Source of the DNA: an uncultured Chitinophagaceae bacterium | GTDB taxonomy: Bacteria; Bacteroidota; Bacteroidia; Chitinophagales; Chitinophagaceae | Assembly (NCBI GenBank): GCA_937958995.1 | Contig: CALGAP010000009.1 | Location: 372,001-436,000 of the forward strand | DNA: 64,000 bases | Direction: 5' to 3' | Shown: positions 52,771-61,887 of the stretch, piece after piece | Layout: each line of letters begins with the position of its first letter | How positions within the stretch are numbered: the first letter of the stretch is position 1 | Notes under the pieces: generated by a model | What the model was told of the DNA's origin: nothing | Databases searched by the model: none | The model's input: the letters and a program-made list of their open reading frames with translations, nothing else | Program-made: the position numbers and the translations under genes

Positions 52771-53094
52771 CTGAAATACCGAAAACAATATAAAGGCGAG
52801 GAATAGTATGATGAGGATAAGCAAGCCGGATAAACTTGCCAGCACCGTTTTGCCGATTGTTACCAGCCAGCCTTGTTTGTAAAATCGCTTCATGCTCAGC
52901 AGCAGGTACAAAAATGGCAATAACAATAGAATGAGCCCCACCACATCGAAGAACCTTATTCCTGATTTGCCGAGCATATCAAAAATCGTAAGCAGCAGAA
53001 TTACTATGAAACCGAAGATGTATTGATGTATCGAGAAGATGATATGACCCGCGTACAGGTAATTTTTATTGCGCAGGTAAAGCAGTTTTAATGG
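52765..53094 (-). pseudogene. C-terminal remnant of a DUF3667-like membrane protein
   Basis: An open minus-strand frame of 109 codons begins after a TGA at 53095-53097 and has no plausible start; the first ATG (52977) lies in the middle of a hydrophobic protein. It reads LKLLYLRNKNYLYAGHIIFSI, then HQYIFGFIVILLLTIFDML and membrane spans ending LAFILFSVFQL. This resembles the C-terminal part of DUF3667-type proteins, whose N-terminal Cys-rich ribbon is missing. The upstream sequence is occupied by the promoter of the following small protein gene. It is judged a truncated relic, though a short product from ATG 52977 (70 residues) cannot be excluded. Confidence 0.6.
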
Positions 53095-53165
53095 TCAGGA
53101 CTAAAGATATTTATAGTTTTTGAAACAAAATCTGTAATTTGCAACCACGTTACAAATTTTCGGTA

Positions 53166-53501
53166 ATGCAAAAACATCGTCTCATACGTCAGTTGGTGGC
53201 TGGTGCCATGCTGATGCTCTTTATCCTGAGCATCATGCCCCGCCTGTACCTGCACGAAGTTTTTGCGGCGCATAAAGACTTAGTTGAAAATACCTGCCAG
53301 GATCAGCCGACTATCGGGAAAGATGGATTTACCTGCGACCTGAACGACCTGGTGGCCACTTCGCCCTTTACCGAAACAGAAACGTCCATCGCATTGAACC
53401 CGGAAATAGATTTTCCGGTTCTTCATACCCGTTATACTTCGCAAATAGCTACCGCGGCGCCCGAATGTTTTTCGCTGCGGGGACCCCCGGTGTTAGCATA
53501 G
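53166..53501 (+). CDS. small exported protein preceding a TonB-dependent receptor
   Basis: 111 residues from ATG 53166 (the frame opens at 53139). N-terminal signal or anchor (RLIRQLVAGAMLMLFILSIMPR), then LHEVFAAHKDL with two His near the membrane side, a single Cys pair about 20 residues apart (TCQDQPTIGKDGFTCDLND), and a C-terminal SLRGPPVLA motif. Similar short proteins with a C-terminal RGPP motif stand before TonB receptors in Bacteroidota, perhaps in metal handling. No formal family recognised. The receptor gene starts 66 bases later. Confidence 0.65.
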   Translation: MQKHRLIRQLVAGAMLMLFILSIMPRLYLHEVFAAHKDLVENTCQDQPTIGKDGFTCDLNDLVATSPFTETETSIALNPEIDFPVLHTRYTSQIATAAPECFSLRGPPVLA

Positions 53502-53567
53502 TAAATAAGTTGAAACGAAAGTGCTCCTCTTTCGCACTTTCCATTTTTTACTATCTAACATATTACC

Positions 53568-55892
53568 GTGAAAACTGTATTCATATTTCTTTCCAGTATT
53601 TTACTAGCTACTATTGCATTTGCGCAGCCCTGCCAGCTGAGATTGTCAGGGCATGTGGAAGATGCCGACATAAAGGAAAAACTGCAATCGGCTACCGTAT
53701 TAATTGTGGAGCTCAACCGCCAGGTGATCACCGACGAAGATGGCAATTTTGTTTTTGAAAATCTTTGTCCGGGCCGCTATACTATACAGATCAGTCATGT
53801 GCATTGCCAGACGCTGCACCAAAGCGTGCACCTCGACAGGAACCGTCACCTCGACCTTTTCTTACCACATGCCAAGAATACGCTGGGCGAGGCCGTAGTG
53901 GTGGCAAAGAAAGAAATTGCCAGCGCTGGTTTCAGAAAAGAACTTTCCGGCCAGGACCTGGAAGAAACCAGGGGTTTATCTGTTTCTGAAGCACTCAGTA
54001 AAATCAATGGCGTTACGTTACTACAAACCGGCAGCACCATTTCAAAACCGGTGATTCATGGCCTGCACAGCAACCGCATTCTCACTATTGTGAATGGGGT
54101 GCGACAGGAAGGACAGCAATGGGGAAATGAGCACGCGCCGGAAATTGATCCCTTCATCGCCGATAAACTCACCGTGATTAAGGGTGTGGATGAACTCCGC
54201 TATGGTTCCGATGCCATCGGCGGCGTGATACTGGTGCAGCCAAAACCTTTGCAAAACAAACCCGGCTGGCGCGGCGAAGTTAATACCGCTTATTTCACCA
54301 ATAACAGGCAATATGTGGCATCGGCTGTTTTTGAACAACAGTTAAAAAAACTGCCTGCATTTTCTTACCGCCTGCAAGGCACCTACAGACGCGGGGCCAA
54401 TTCGGCCACGCCTGGTTACCGGTTAAACAATACTGCCAGCGAGGAGAAAAATTTCTCCATCACTGCCGGCTATACCAAAGAATATTTCAACACTGAATTA
54501 TTCTACAGTCGTTTCGCTACACGCGTCGGCATCTTCAAAGGCGCGCATATTGGTAACCTCTCCGACCTGGAGACTGCTATCAATGCCAACAGACCTGATC
54601 CTATTTTTACCGGCCAGGATAGCTATGAAATCGACAGGCCTTACCAGGATGTGACACACCAAATTCTGAAATCAAAAACACAGTACACGAAAAACGGTCA
54701 TCGCTTTGTGTTGCAACTGGCAGGACAATTCAACCAGCGCAAGGAATTTGACATTGTGCGCAGCAGTACTAATACAAGACCGCAACTGAATTTATCTATT
54801 TCCACTTTTACTGAAGATTTGAGTTATGAGCACCCGGTACAACGCAACTTCAGCGGGATAGTGGGTATAGCAGCTATGCAGCAGGACAATGCGTATGCGG
54901 GAAGATATTTTATTCCCAATTATCAAAGTTATACCTACGGCGCCTATGCTATTGAAAAATGGCACAAGCACAAATGGGAATTGCAGGCAGGACTGCGTTA
55001 TGACAACAAAACGATTTATACCAATCGCCTGCTGCAGGGCGGCAGCAGTTTCGATCACTATGATTTTGATTTCTCTACATGGGCAGGATCTGCCAGCGCA
55101 GGTTTCAGACCGAATGAGCATTGGAAGCTGAGCGCCGCATTTTCGCTCTCAACGCGTGCGCCGCATGTGAATGAATTGCTGAGCAATGGCATCCACCATG
55201 GCAGCGCCACTTACGAAGAAGGCGATCTGAACCTGAAACCCGAAAAATCTGCGAATCTCGGTGTCACCATCAACTATCAAAACCAAGATGAAACCATTTC
55301 AGCAGAAGTATATCTCTATTCCAATAACATTGACGATTTCATTTACCGCCAGCCCGTGCCCAATGAAGCAGTGCTGACTATTGCAGGCGCATTTCCGAAA
55401 ATTGAATATCATCAGACCGATGCTACATTGAACGGTATGGATGCCAGCATTTCAATAAAACCGATTCGGCAGGTAGACTGGACCTCGCGACTCTCCATAC
55501 TACGCGCGAAAAACAAAGCGCTGGGCGACTGGCTGATACTGATGCCCGCCGACCGCGTGAGTACCGAACTGAGTTACCTGCCCGCCGATGGAAAACGTTT
55601 CACCAAAAATAATATCTCCGTAGAGCTTTCGCATGTGTTTGAGCAGACACGCGTGCCTGATGAAAAGAATGTGAAGTTCGATTATAAAGCGCCACCCGCG
55701 GCTTACACGCTGGTGCATGTGCAGGCATCGAGCACACTCATGATCAATCAATTTCCGCTGACGGTGGGATTAGGTGTGAGAAACCTGTTCAACACCGCTT
55801 ACCGCGACTACCTGAACAGTATGCGCTATTTCACCGATGAAATGGGCAGGAATATCAACCTGCGTGTAACCTTACCTATCGGAAACTCCTAA
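53568..55892 (+). CDS. TonB-dependent outer-membrane receptor
   Basis: 774 residues from GTG 53568 (no ATG fits the start). Signal peptide ending IAFAQ, a carboxypeptidase-like regulatory domain (about 26-105, LRLSGHVEDADIKEKLQSATV), and a plug with VSEALSKINGVTLLQTGS, ISKPVIHGLHSNRILTIVNGVRQEGQQWG and VIKGVDELRYGSDAIGGVILVQP. The 22-strand-type barrel ends NLRVTLPIGNS. HGLHSNRI and the His-rich loops recall zinc/siderophore receptors of the ZnuD kind, but the ligand is not provable. It lies between the small protein and a lipoprotein gene 1 base downstream. Confidence 0.93.
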   Translation: MKTVFIFLSSILLATIAFAQPCQLRLSGHVEDADIKEKLQSATVLIVELNRQVITDEDGNFVFENLCPGRYTIQISHVHCQTLHQSVHLDRNRHLDLFLPHAKNTLGEAVVVAKKEIASAGFRKELSGQDLEETRGLSVSEALSKINGVTLLQTGSTISKPVIHGLHSNRILTIVNGVRQEGQQWGNEHAPEIDPFIADKLTVIKGVDELRYGSDAIGGVILVQPKPLQNKPGWRGEVNTAYFTNNRQYVASAVFEQQLKKLPAFSYRLQGTYRRGANSATPGYRLNNTASEEKNFSITAGYTKEYFNTELFYSRFATRVGIFKGAHIGNLSDLETAINANRPDPIFTGQDSYEIDRPYQDVTHQILKSKTQYTKNGHRFVLQLAGQFNQRKEFDIVRSSTNTRPQLNLSISTFTEDLSYEHPVQRNFSGIVGIAAMQQDNAYAGRYFIPNYQSYTYGAYAIEKWHKHKWELQAGLRYDNKTIYTNRLLQGGSSFDHYDFDFSTWAGSASAGFRPNEHWKLSAAFSLSTRAPHVNELLSNGIHHGSATYEEGDLNLKPEKSANLGVTINYQNQDETISAEVYLYSNNIDDFIYRQPVPNEAVLTIAGAFPKIEYHQTDATLNGMDASISIKPIRQVDWTSRLSILRAKNKALGDWLILMPADRVSTELSYLPADGKRFTKNNISVELSHVFEQTRVPDEKNVKFDYKAPPAAYTLVHVQASSTLMINQFPLTVGLGVRNLFNTAYRDYLNSMRYFTDEMGRNINLRVTLPIGNS

Positions 55893-55893
55893 A

Positions 55894-56451
55894 ATGAAAA
55901 CTATGAACTTAAGAATCCTTGTCATCATATACCTCCTGGTTTTTAGCGCCTGCAAAAAAGAAAAAGGCGAAACCAACGAAGAAGAGCTGATCACCACGGT
56001 TGTCATCAGCGCTGTTCCGCAAAGCGGAGGCCCGGCGCTCGAATTCAGGTTTGCAGACCTGGACGGTCCCGGCGGCAACCCGCCTTCGGTTGATGACATT
56101 GAACTGGCGGCTAATACTGCATACAATGTTTCGATATTTCTGCTGAATGAGGCCGCCGATCCTGCAGAAGATATCACCGAAGAAGTGGAAGAGGAAAGCC
56201 AGGCTCATCGCATTTACTATGAAGTTTCTCCCGGCGTCAATCTTTCAATTGATAACCTGAACAATGATGTGAACGGCGTGCCGCTGGGCACTACCAGCGT
56301 ATGGACTACCGGCGCTCCTTCCACGGGCACGGTCACCCTTACGTTGCGCCACTATCCCGGCGATCCTCCCGACAAACAAATTCCAGACCCGGTCAACAGT
56401 CCCAAATCAGCAACAGACATCTCCGTGAATTTTACATTGACGGTAAATTAA
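55894..56451 (+). CDS. lipoprotein paired with the TonB receptor
   Basis: 185 residues with a lipoprotein signal (LRILVIIYLLVFSAC) and an extracellular-type body rich in Asp/Pro/Gly: ISAVPQSGGPALEFRFADLDGPGGNPPS, NVSIFLLNEAADPAEDITEEVEEESQAHRIYYEV, LTLRHYPGDPPDKQIPDPVN. The tail DISVNFTLTVN is the usual end of this lipoprotein type. It starts 1 base after the receptor stop, so it is likely a surface partner of the receptor. No named family; the acidic EEVEEES run could bind cations (inference). Confidence 0.8.
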   Translation: MKTMNLRILVIIYLLVFSACKKEKGETNEEELITTVVISAVPQSGGPALEFRFADLDGPGGNPPSVDDIELAANTAYNVSIFLLNEAADPAEDITEEVEEESQAHRIYYEVSPGVNLSIDNLNNDVNGVPLGTTSVWTTGAPSTGTVTLTLRHYPGDPPDKQIPDPVNSPKSATDISVNFTLTVN

Positions 56452-56496
56452 GTTGGCGCCGGGCAGGCATTTATGCCGTACATTTATAAAAAAAGA

Positions 56497-57438
56497 ATGG
56501 CCAACCCTGTACTCGGTATCCACCACATTACAGCCATCGCAGGCTCGGCGCAGCGCAATTTTGATTTTTACACGAATGTGTTGGGGCTGAGACTGGTCAA
56601 GAAAACCGTGAACTTCGACGACCCTGGCACGTATCATTTTTATTATGGCAATGAAACCGGCGAGCCGGGAACCATTCTTACATTTTTTCCCTGGACTTAT
56701 GTAAAGCGTGGCATCAATGGTATTGGTATGGCTACGGAAATTGGTTACTCCGTGCCCGCAGGCAGTCTTGATTTCTGGACAGCACGTTTCAAAGAAAAGC
56801 GCGTTGTATTCAATCAACCCCAGGAGCGTTTTGGTGAACAGGTAGTATACTTCCAGGACCCCGATGGTCTTGAATTATTTCTGGTAGTGCCGGAGCAGGA
56901 AGATACCCGCCAGCCATGGACCACAGAGCAGGTGGGTGCCGATGTGGCCATCCGCGGTTTTAGAAGCGTGACGCTGCAATTGCTCAAAGTGGAGCCTACC
57001 GCGAAAATCCTTACTGATATTTTCGGTTACAGGTTGCTGAAACAAACCGGTAACCGTTATCGCTTTATCACCGATTCAATTGACAACGCAAACATTGTTG
57101 ACATAATAGAGACACCCGGTGGCAAGCGCGGTGTAAACGCGGGTGGCACCAATCATCACGTGGCATTCAGGGTAAAGAACGAAGAAATTCAAATGGAGTT
57201 GCGCGAGAAAATAATTGAGCAAGGCCTGGATATTACCCCGAAAATAGACCGAAACTATTTTTTCTCGCTGTACTTCCGTGAGCCGGGTGGTGTGTTGTTT
57301 GAAATTGCCACCGACAACCCGGGTTTTGCTATTGATGAGCCGGTGAGTGAATTGGGAAAAGCCTTGAAACTTCCGCCGCAATACGAACCCAGGCGCGCGA
57401 CTATTGAAAAAATTCTTCCGGAACTGAAGCAAGCATAG
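56497..57438 (+). CDS. mhqO: VOC-family ring-cleaving dioxygenase (MhqO-like)
   Basis: 313 residues from ATG 56497 (MANPVLGIHHITAIAG, the conserved start); an ATG at 56473 adds eight unrelated residues. Two glyoxalase/dioxygenase modules: LGLRLVKKTVNFDDPGTYHFYYG, then VVYFQDPDGLELFLVVPE; second module with TNHHVAFRVKNEEIQ and EPGGVLFEIATDNPGF as the metal-site region. Related MhqO proteins cleave hydroquinone-type rings. The hydrolase gene follows after 3 bases, the mhqO/mhqD arrangement known from quinone-stress loci. Confidence 0.9.
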   Translation: MANPVLGIHHITAIAGSAQRNFDFYTNVLGLRLVKKTVNFDDPGTYHFYYGNETGEPGTILTFFPWTYVKRGINGIGMATEIGYSVPAGSLDFWTARFKEKRVVFNQPQERFGEQVVYFQDPDGLELFLVVPEQEDTRQPWTTEQVGADVAIRGFRSVTLQLLKVEPTAKILTDIFGYRLLKQTGNRYRFITDSIDNANIVDIIETPGGKRGVNAGGTNHHVAFRVKNEEIQMELREKIIEQGLDITPKIDRNYFFSLYFREPGGVLFEIATDNPGFAIDEPVSELGKALKLPPQYEPRRATIEKILPELKQA

Positions 57439-57441
57439 GCC

Positions 57442-58065
57442 ATGCATAGGAAGCAAATTTTAACTGCGGGCAAAAAACTTTCCGAAGCGAAGCAAGCGTT
57501 GATCATGCTGCATGGCCGTGGCGGTTCGGCAGATGATATCCTAAGCTTAGCACATTATTTATCTGTGAATGACTATGCGCTGCTGGCGCCGCAGGCAACC
57601 AATCATACCTGGTATCCCTACTCATTCCTGGCGCCGCCAAAAGAGAATGAACCATGGCTTTCTTCGGCACTTGACTTATTAATAGAGACTGTAAGAGATA
57701 TCAACGCCGAAGGCATTGATAACAGCAATATTTATTTTCTCGGCTTTTCGCAGGGCGCCTGCTTAGCCCTGGAGTTCGTTGCAAGAAATGCGCACCGCTG
57801 CGGCGGCGTGATTGCCTTCACCGGCGGACTGATCGGTGATAAAATTTATTCAGAGAATTATGGCGGAGACTTCTCCGGCACGCCCATCTTTATTGGCACC
57901 AGTGATCCGGATCCGCACGTGCCGGTGGAAAGGGTAAATGCTACTGTTGAAATACTCGATAAGTTGAATGCCTGCGTTACCAAAAAGATATATAAGAATA
58001 TGGGGCACACCATCAGCCAGGATGAGATTGAAACGGTAAACACGCTCATTTTCAACAGCCAATAA
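57442..58065 (+). CDS. mhqD: alpha/beta hydrolase, MhqD-like phospholipase/carboxylesterase family
   Basis: 207 residues, a complete alpha/beta hydrolase: oxyanion HGRGGSADDILSLA, nucleophile GFSQGACLALEF, acid DPDPHVPVERV and histidine KNMGHTISQDEI. It lies 3 bases after the dioxygenase and probably hydrolyses ring-cleavage products or quinone conjugates (inference from mhqO/mhqD systems). Confidence 0.9.
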   Translation: MHRKQILTAGKKLSEAKQALIMLHGRGGSADDILSLAHYLSVNDYALLAPQATNHTWYPYSFLAPPKENEPWLSSALDLLIETVRDINAEGIDNSNIYFLGFSQGACLALEFVARNAHRCGGVIAFTGGLIGDKIYSENYGGDFSGTPIFIGTSDPDPHVPVERVNATVEILDKLNACVTKKIYKNMGHTISQDEIETVNTLIFNSQ

Positions 58066-58110
58066 AAAAGTTTGCAGGGCTTGTATGGAAAAAAGCCAAT
58101 TTTGTTGTCT

Positions 58111-58497
58111 TCTATGAGCGATGACCTGGGCGGCGGCATATGGTGGCGCAAAGACAATTCTTCGAAAAATACTCCCTCGAATATGCCCGCAGCCATCTTA
58201 GCGGCACGATTGTATAAAAAGTTTAGTAATCCTGGTGACCTGCAATGGGCGAAAGACATTTACCACTGGCAGAAATCTGTGTTGTACGATGCCAGCAGTG
58301 GATGGGTGTACGACAACATCGATAAGAACAGCACAAAAAATACTTCCTGGAAATTCACTTATAACCAGGGCACTTTTCTGGGTGCCGCACTGGAACTGTA
58401 CAAAGCTACCGGAAGCTCCGGCTACCTGGGCGATGCTATTAAGGCCGCCGACTATGCGGTGAGCAGTGGCTTTCTTACCACCAGCTGGCATGGTTGA
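58111..58497 (+). pseudogene. internal fragment of a GH76 (alpha-1,6-mannanase-like) glycoside hydrolase
   Basis: The frame gives SDDLGGGIWWRKDNSSKNTPSN, YKKFSNPGDLQWAKDIYHWQK and WKFTYNQGTFLGAALELYKATG. GGGIWWRKD...KNTPSN and TYNQGTFLGAALELY are hallmarks of family GH76. The visible part covers only about 120 of some 350 residues and stops at TGA 58495-58497; the same frame continues only about 16 codons beyond. No signal peptide or catalytic Asp pair is present, so this is a decayed relic. A 141-residue frame opens at 58072 but its start has no support. Confidence 0.85.
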
Positions 58498-58530
58498 CTA
58501 TGTGAAGGCTTCATCGATGGAGTTGCAGCG

Positions 58531-59187
58531 CTATGTTAGCACTTTCTGGATCCATGCTTTTGTCTCAGCCACCAGCATCGACATCGTATCCGTCTTGCCA
58601 GCCTTAAAACTATGATCGGCATTTTCAATCTTCACCAGTTTCGCCTTTTTCAATGATTTGGTCACTTTGGTTATCAAATCCCATTCCGCCAGCGCATCCC
58701 GCGTGCCCTGCAGGAAAAGCATCGGCACTTTCACTTTTTTCAAATGATCGCCGCGTTCAACGGAGGGTTTGCCGGCGGCATGCAGTGGGAATCCGTAGAA
58801 GATAATTCCTTTCACATCCGCATCGGGGTGCTCAGACAAATACTGCGAGCTCATCCTGCCGCCAAATGATTTTCCCGAGACAAATATGGGGAGTTTAGGA
58901 AAAAGATCTCTTGCCCTGGCAATAGCCGCCTCAATAGCCTGGTGCGCCACCGCTGGTGAGTCGGGGCGGCCTTTTTTGTTTTCAGTAAAGGGAAAATTAA
59001 ATCGAAGTGTTGCGATATTTTCTTCTCCTAAGCGCGTAGCCAGGGTTTCCATAAACACATGATCCATATTGGCGCCCGCGCCGTGGGCCAGCACCAGTAC
59101 GCATACAGGCTTTGCAGGCGCAATACAACGGGCAGAGACCTTACCTATAGTGGGAGAGACGCTGATCTTGAGTGATTTTTTTGCCAT
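58531..59187 (-). CDS. alpha/beta hydrolase of the KANL3/Tex30 family
   Basis: 218 residues: oxyanion/Gly motif LAHGAGANMDHVFMETLATRL, nucleophile SGKSFGGRMSSQYL, acid GTRDALAEWDL and histidine NADHSFKAG. This matches the KANL3/Tex30 dienelactone-hydrolase-like group; the physiological substrate is unknown. It is convergent with the GH76 remnant and follows, on the same strand, the WG-repeat gene 82 bases upstream. Confidence 0.9.
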   Translation of the reverse strand: MAKKSLKISVSPTIGKVSARCIAPAKPVCVLVLAHGAGANMDHVFMETLATRLGEENIATLRFNFPFTENKKGRPDSPAVAHQAIEAAIARARDLFPKLPIFVSGKSFGGRMSSQYLSEHPDADVKGIIFYGFPLHAAGKPSVERGDHLKKVKVPMLFLQGTRDALAEWDLITKVTKSLKKAKLVKIENADHSFKAGKTDTMSMLVAETKAWIQKVLT

Positions 59188-59269
59188 AAGGAAATTATTG
59201 CCAAAGCTAGGGGAAGCTCAGCTCATTCCAAAGGCCGGGTATTTGTTCTTCAACGTCCCGGGTGCGTTA

Positions 59270-60796
59270 TTATTCGTCAACGTCAAGCGTAGTCTCCCTC
59301 GGGATGAATATTGTACGATACGACGCCCAACCCTTACTCCAGTAGCCTTTGATATCGCGCAGGGGTAACTCTTCGTCCCATACCAGCAGTTGCTCTTTAA
59401 TCGGCGTTCCCTTGGTATAGACCACCACATATCCATCGGGCAACTTCACTACGTCGGTAATGAAAAAGCCTTTTTTGAAATTCGCCTGCATATCTTCCTC
59501 GTCCCATCGGTTGTTTTCGTAAGCCCTGAGCGCCTGGTCAGAATAATTTTCTTCGCGCATCACGATCACCCAACGGTCGCCATATGCCATTTTGGTGATG
59601 TATTTGCCGTCTTTCCAATGTTTCCGGATATTTTGTATAGGAAAATCTTCCGCATTCACCGCCACTTCTTTCTTACCCGTGAGCAGAGGTGTAAACATAA
59701 AGGTCCATTTCCCTTTATTAAAGGAGAGCTGGGTCAGTGCACGATTGTCTTTATAATGTTCCAGCACCTTATCCCACATTTTGCTGAACTCAAAGTTGTG
59801 AAAGAAATTACTTTGCCAGTGAGTGGTAGTCTTCGACATGGTAATAAACAATTCTTCCTCGTAGCGGTTCCATTGCACGTCGGTATAGCGAAATCCTTCG
59901 TCGTATTTCTTTTTTAATTCATCACTCCATTTTCTTCCGCGAAACCAGAACTGCTCGCCGTAGTTGATGCCTTTGGTAAAAATGAGCAGCCATTTCCCGT
60001 TCTTTAAACGCTCGCCCTTTTTGTTGATAAAGTAAGCTTCGGTGCCCTTCAATACTTCCGCCTCGCCACCTTCGAAGGGTTTCACTTTGTTGTATTCGGG
60101 TTGAATGACAATTTTGCCCGACTTATCAATGAATCCCCATTTGCCTTTCACTTTAACCATAGCCATGCCCTCGCGGAATCTGCGTGCTGATTCAAACTGA
60201 AAAGGAATAATGGTTTCACCGCTGGCGTTAAGAAAGCCGAATTGATTATTCAATTGGGCTGCCACCAGTCCCTCCGAAAATGCATCGGTCATTTCATACT
60301 TGCAGGGTATCACCAGTTGGCCTTGCATGTTTACAAAGCCGTAGCGTAAGTCATCACCTACTTTTTTGCCCACACATACCATGCCTTCGCTGGGATAAAG
60401 CACGAGATCATACTCGTGCGGAATCACCAGTTTGCCTTTGTCCGAGATCATGCCCCAGCGACCGTTTTTCTGCGCGGGAGTATTACCTTGTATGAAGCCG
60501 TCGAAAAAACTTTCATATTCGAGCGGTATCACCACGGCTCCTTGTGTATTAATATAGCCGTATTTCTTTTTGTCGAGCGAAACTTTGGCAAGACCATCCT
60601 TGAAGTCGGTGGCAGAAGCGTATTTCAGAGGGATTACTTCATTGCCCTTTCGATCGATATAGCCATACTGGCCGCGGTACCTTACACGACGCAGGCCATC
60701 ACTTTCTTCATATTGAAGATCGTACGGATTATCACTTGTCTGGGTAAAAGCGAAGGAGGAAATCAGTATTCCCAAAAATAGAAAAGTAGTTTTCAC
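59270..60796 (-). CDS. WG-repeat protein
   Basis: 508 residues with a signal peptide ending AFTQ. About residues 25-260 are tandem WG/KWG-type repeats (GQYGYIDRKGNEVIPLKY, KKYGYINTQGAVVIPLEY, GRWGMISDKGKLVIPHEY, NQFGFLNASGETIIPFQF, GKWGFIDKSGKIVIQPEY), each with a Gly-aromatic and a Val-Ile-Pro segment. A C-terminal half (about 270-508) repeats Trp-rich units such as WLLIFTKGINYGEQFWFRG and DRWVIVMREENYSDQ, similar to a second Trp/Tyr-rich module seen in some WG proteins. It is extracytoplasmic; the function is unknown. Confidence 0.88.
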   Translation of the reverse strand: MKTTFLFLGILISSFAFTQTSDNPYDLQYEESDGLRRVRYRGQYGYIDRKGNEVIPLKYASATDFKDGLAKVSLDKKKYGYINTQGAVVIPLEYESFFDGFIQGNTPAQKNGRWGMISDKGKLVIPHEYDLVLYPSEGMVCVGKKVGDDLRYGFVNMQGQLVIPCKYEMTDAFSEGLVAAQLNNQFGFLNASGETIIPFQFESARRFREGMAMVKVKGKWGFIDKSGKIVIQPEYNKVKPFEGGEAEVLKGTEAYFINKKGERLKNGKWLLIFTKGINYGEQFWFRGRKWSDELKKKYDEGFRYTDVQWNRYEEELFITMSKTTTHWQSNFFHNFEFSKMWDKVLEHYKDNRALTQLSFNKGKWTFMFTPLLTGKKEVAVNAEDFPIQNIRKHWKDGKYITKMAYGDRWVIVMREENYSDQALRAYENNRWDEEDMQANFKKGFFITDVVKLPDGYVVVYTKGTPIKEQLLVWDEELPLRDIKGYWSKGWASYRTIFIPRETTLDVDE

Positions 60797-60933
60797 AAAA
60801 GGTAAGTTTAGGGTTGCGTGTAAAATACCGCAATTAACGTGAGCTTTTCTCTTTTCGCATTAAAAGTGCATGAAAAATTTTTTTGATGCGGGAATATGAC
60901 CTATCCGGATAGATGGATTGCCTGATTGAAACA

Positions 60934-61713
60934 TTAATTCATATACACTGCTTTAAATCTGGCCAGCACCTGTTCTCCCTTGTTTAAACTCAAATCATCT
61001 CCTGAAAGCGTGTAACTATCCGCTTCCTGCAATGCTTTTAAGAAGTTTTGTTCAGTCTGCATCGAAGGGCAGGCCATGAGCGTACTCATCATTTGCGAAA
61101 ATTTGATGCGGTTTATACTGCGCACTTCAACACTGCCGCTGATGGCATTGCAGCCGCCGTTGCCGTTTACCCGGTTGTCGGCTTCTTTGATTATGATATG
61201 TGGTTCTCTTCCCATGCCGGAATCTACTGTTACCGGCTGCCCTTCCAGCTCTGTCAGTTTCCAGTATTTTTCAAGGATATCAAAATTGGATTTGGTGAGT
61301 ATAAATTCAGTTGCGATTTCTCCGGTAATTTTGTTGCCCGCCTCGTCGAGCTGCGTAAGTGTATTCTCACCAACGAAGAATTTTGTTGTTTGATTGCTGT
61401 TGCTTTCGAGTGTTATGGTATTTCCTTTGTCGTTCCACGAAAATTTGCCGGTATACTCCAGTTGCGCGCCTTCTCTCTCGAGGTATTTCATGGTCATCCG
61501 GTAGGTCAGATCTTTATTGAGGTAAACGGTGGTTTGAATGCCCGGGCAATCAGCGCAGGGAATAATGCCGCGGTAGGCGCCATCCCAGTCGAGCGCATTC
61601 TGGCTATTATGTGCTCCATCAGCAGCCGACGTGCCGGTTTGCTGGTTGCCGCCGCAGGCAGCGAGAATAGAAAGGACGAAGAAGGTTGCCAGATGGATGA
61701 AATTGTTTTTCAT
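60934..61713 (-). CDS. lipoprotein fusing NlpE-like and META domains
   Basis: 259 residues: lipoprotein signal LATFFVLSILAACG; an NlpE N-terminal domain with CADCPGIQTTVYLNKDLTY (a CxxC motif as in copper-linked NlpE proteins); then a META/HslJ domain from about residue 145 (KYWKLTELEGQPVTVDSG, GNGGCNAISGSVEV, FSQMMSTLMACPSMQTEQNFLKAL). Envelope stress or metal resistance is suggested by family, not shown. It stands alone. Confidence 0.92.
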   Translation of the reverse strand: MKNNFIHLATFFVLSILAACGGNQQTGTSAADGAHNSQNALDWDGAYRGIIPCADCPGIQTTVYLNKDLTYRMTMKYLEREGAQLEYTGKFSWNDKGNTITLESNSNQTTKFFVGENTLTQLDEAGNKITGEIATEFILTKSNFDILEKYWKLTELEGQPVTVDSGMGREPHIIIKEADNRVNGNGGCNAISGSVEVRSINRIKFSQMMSTLMACPSMQTEQNFLKALQEADSYTLSGDDLSLNKGEQVLARFKAVYMN

Positions 61714-61887
61714 AAAAAAGTTTTTGGTGTTGCGGAAATAATGATTCCTCAGTTCTCAGACGGATTTTTCGGTTTTCTGTTGCTGCTGGTATATAGGAGA
61801 GGTCTTGAAGGTCAAACTTGTTTCACAATTTACTAATAGCTGCAGGATGCGGGCTGGCCTTGCGGCCTCTTTTTGAGGGGTAAAAAA

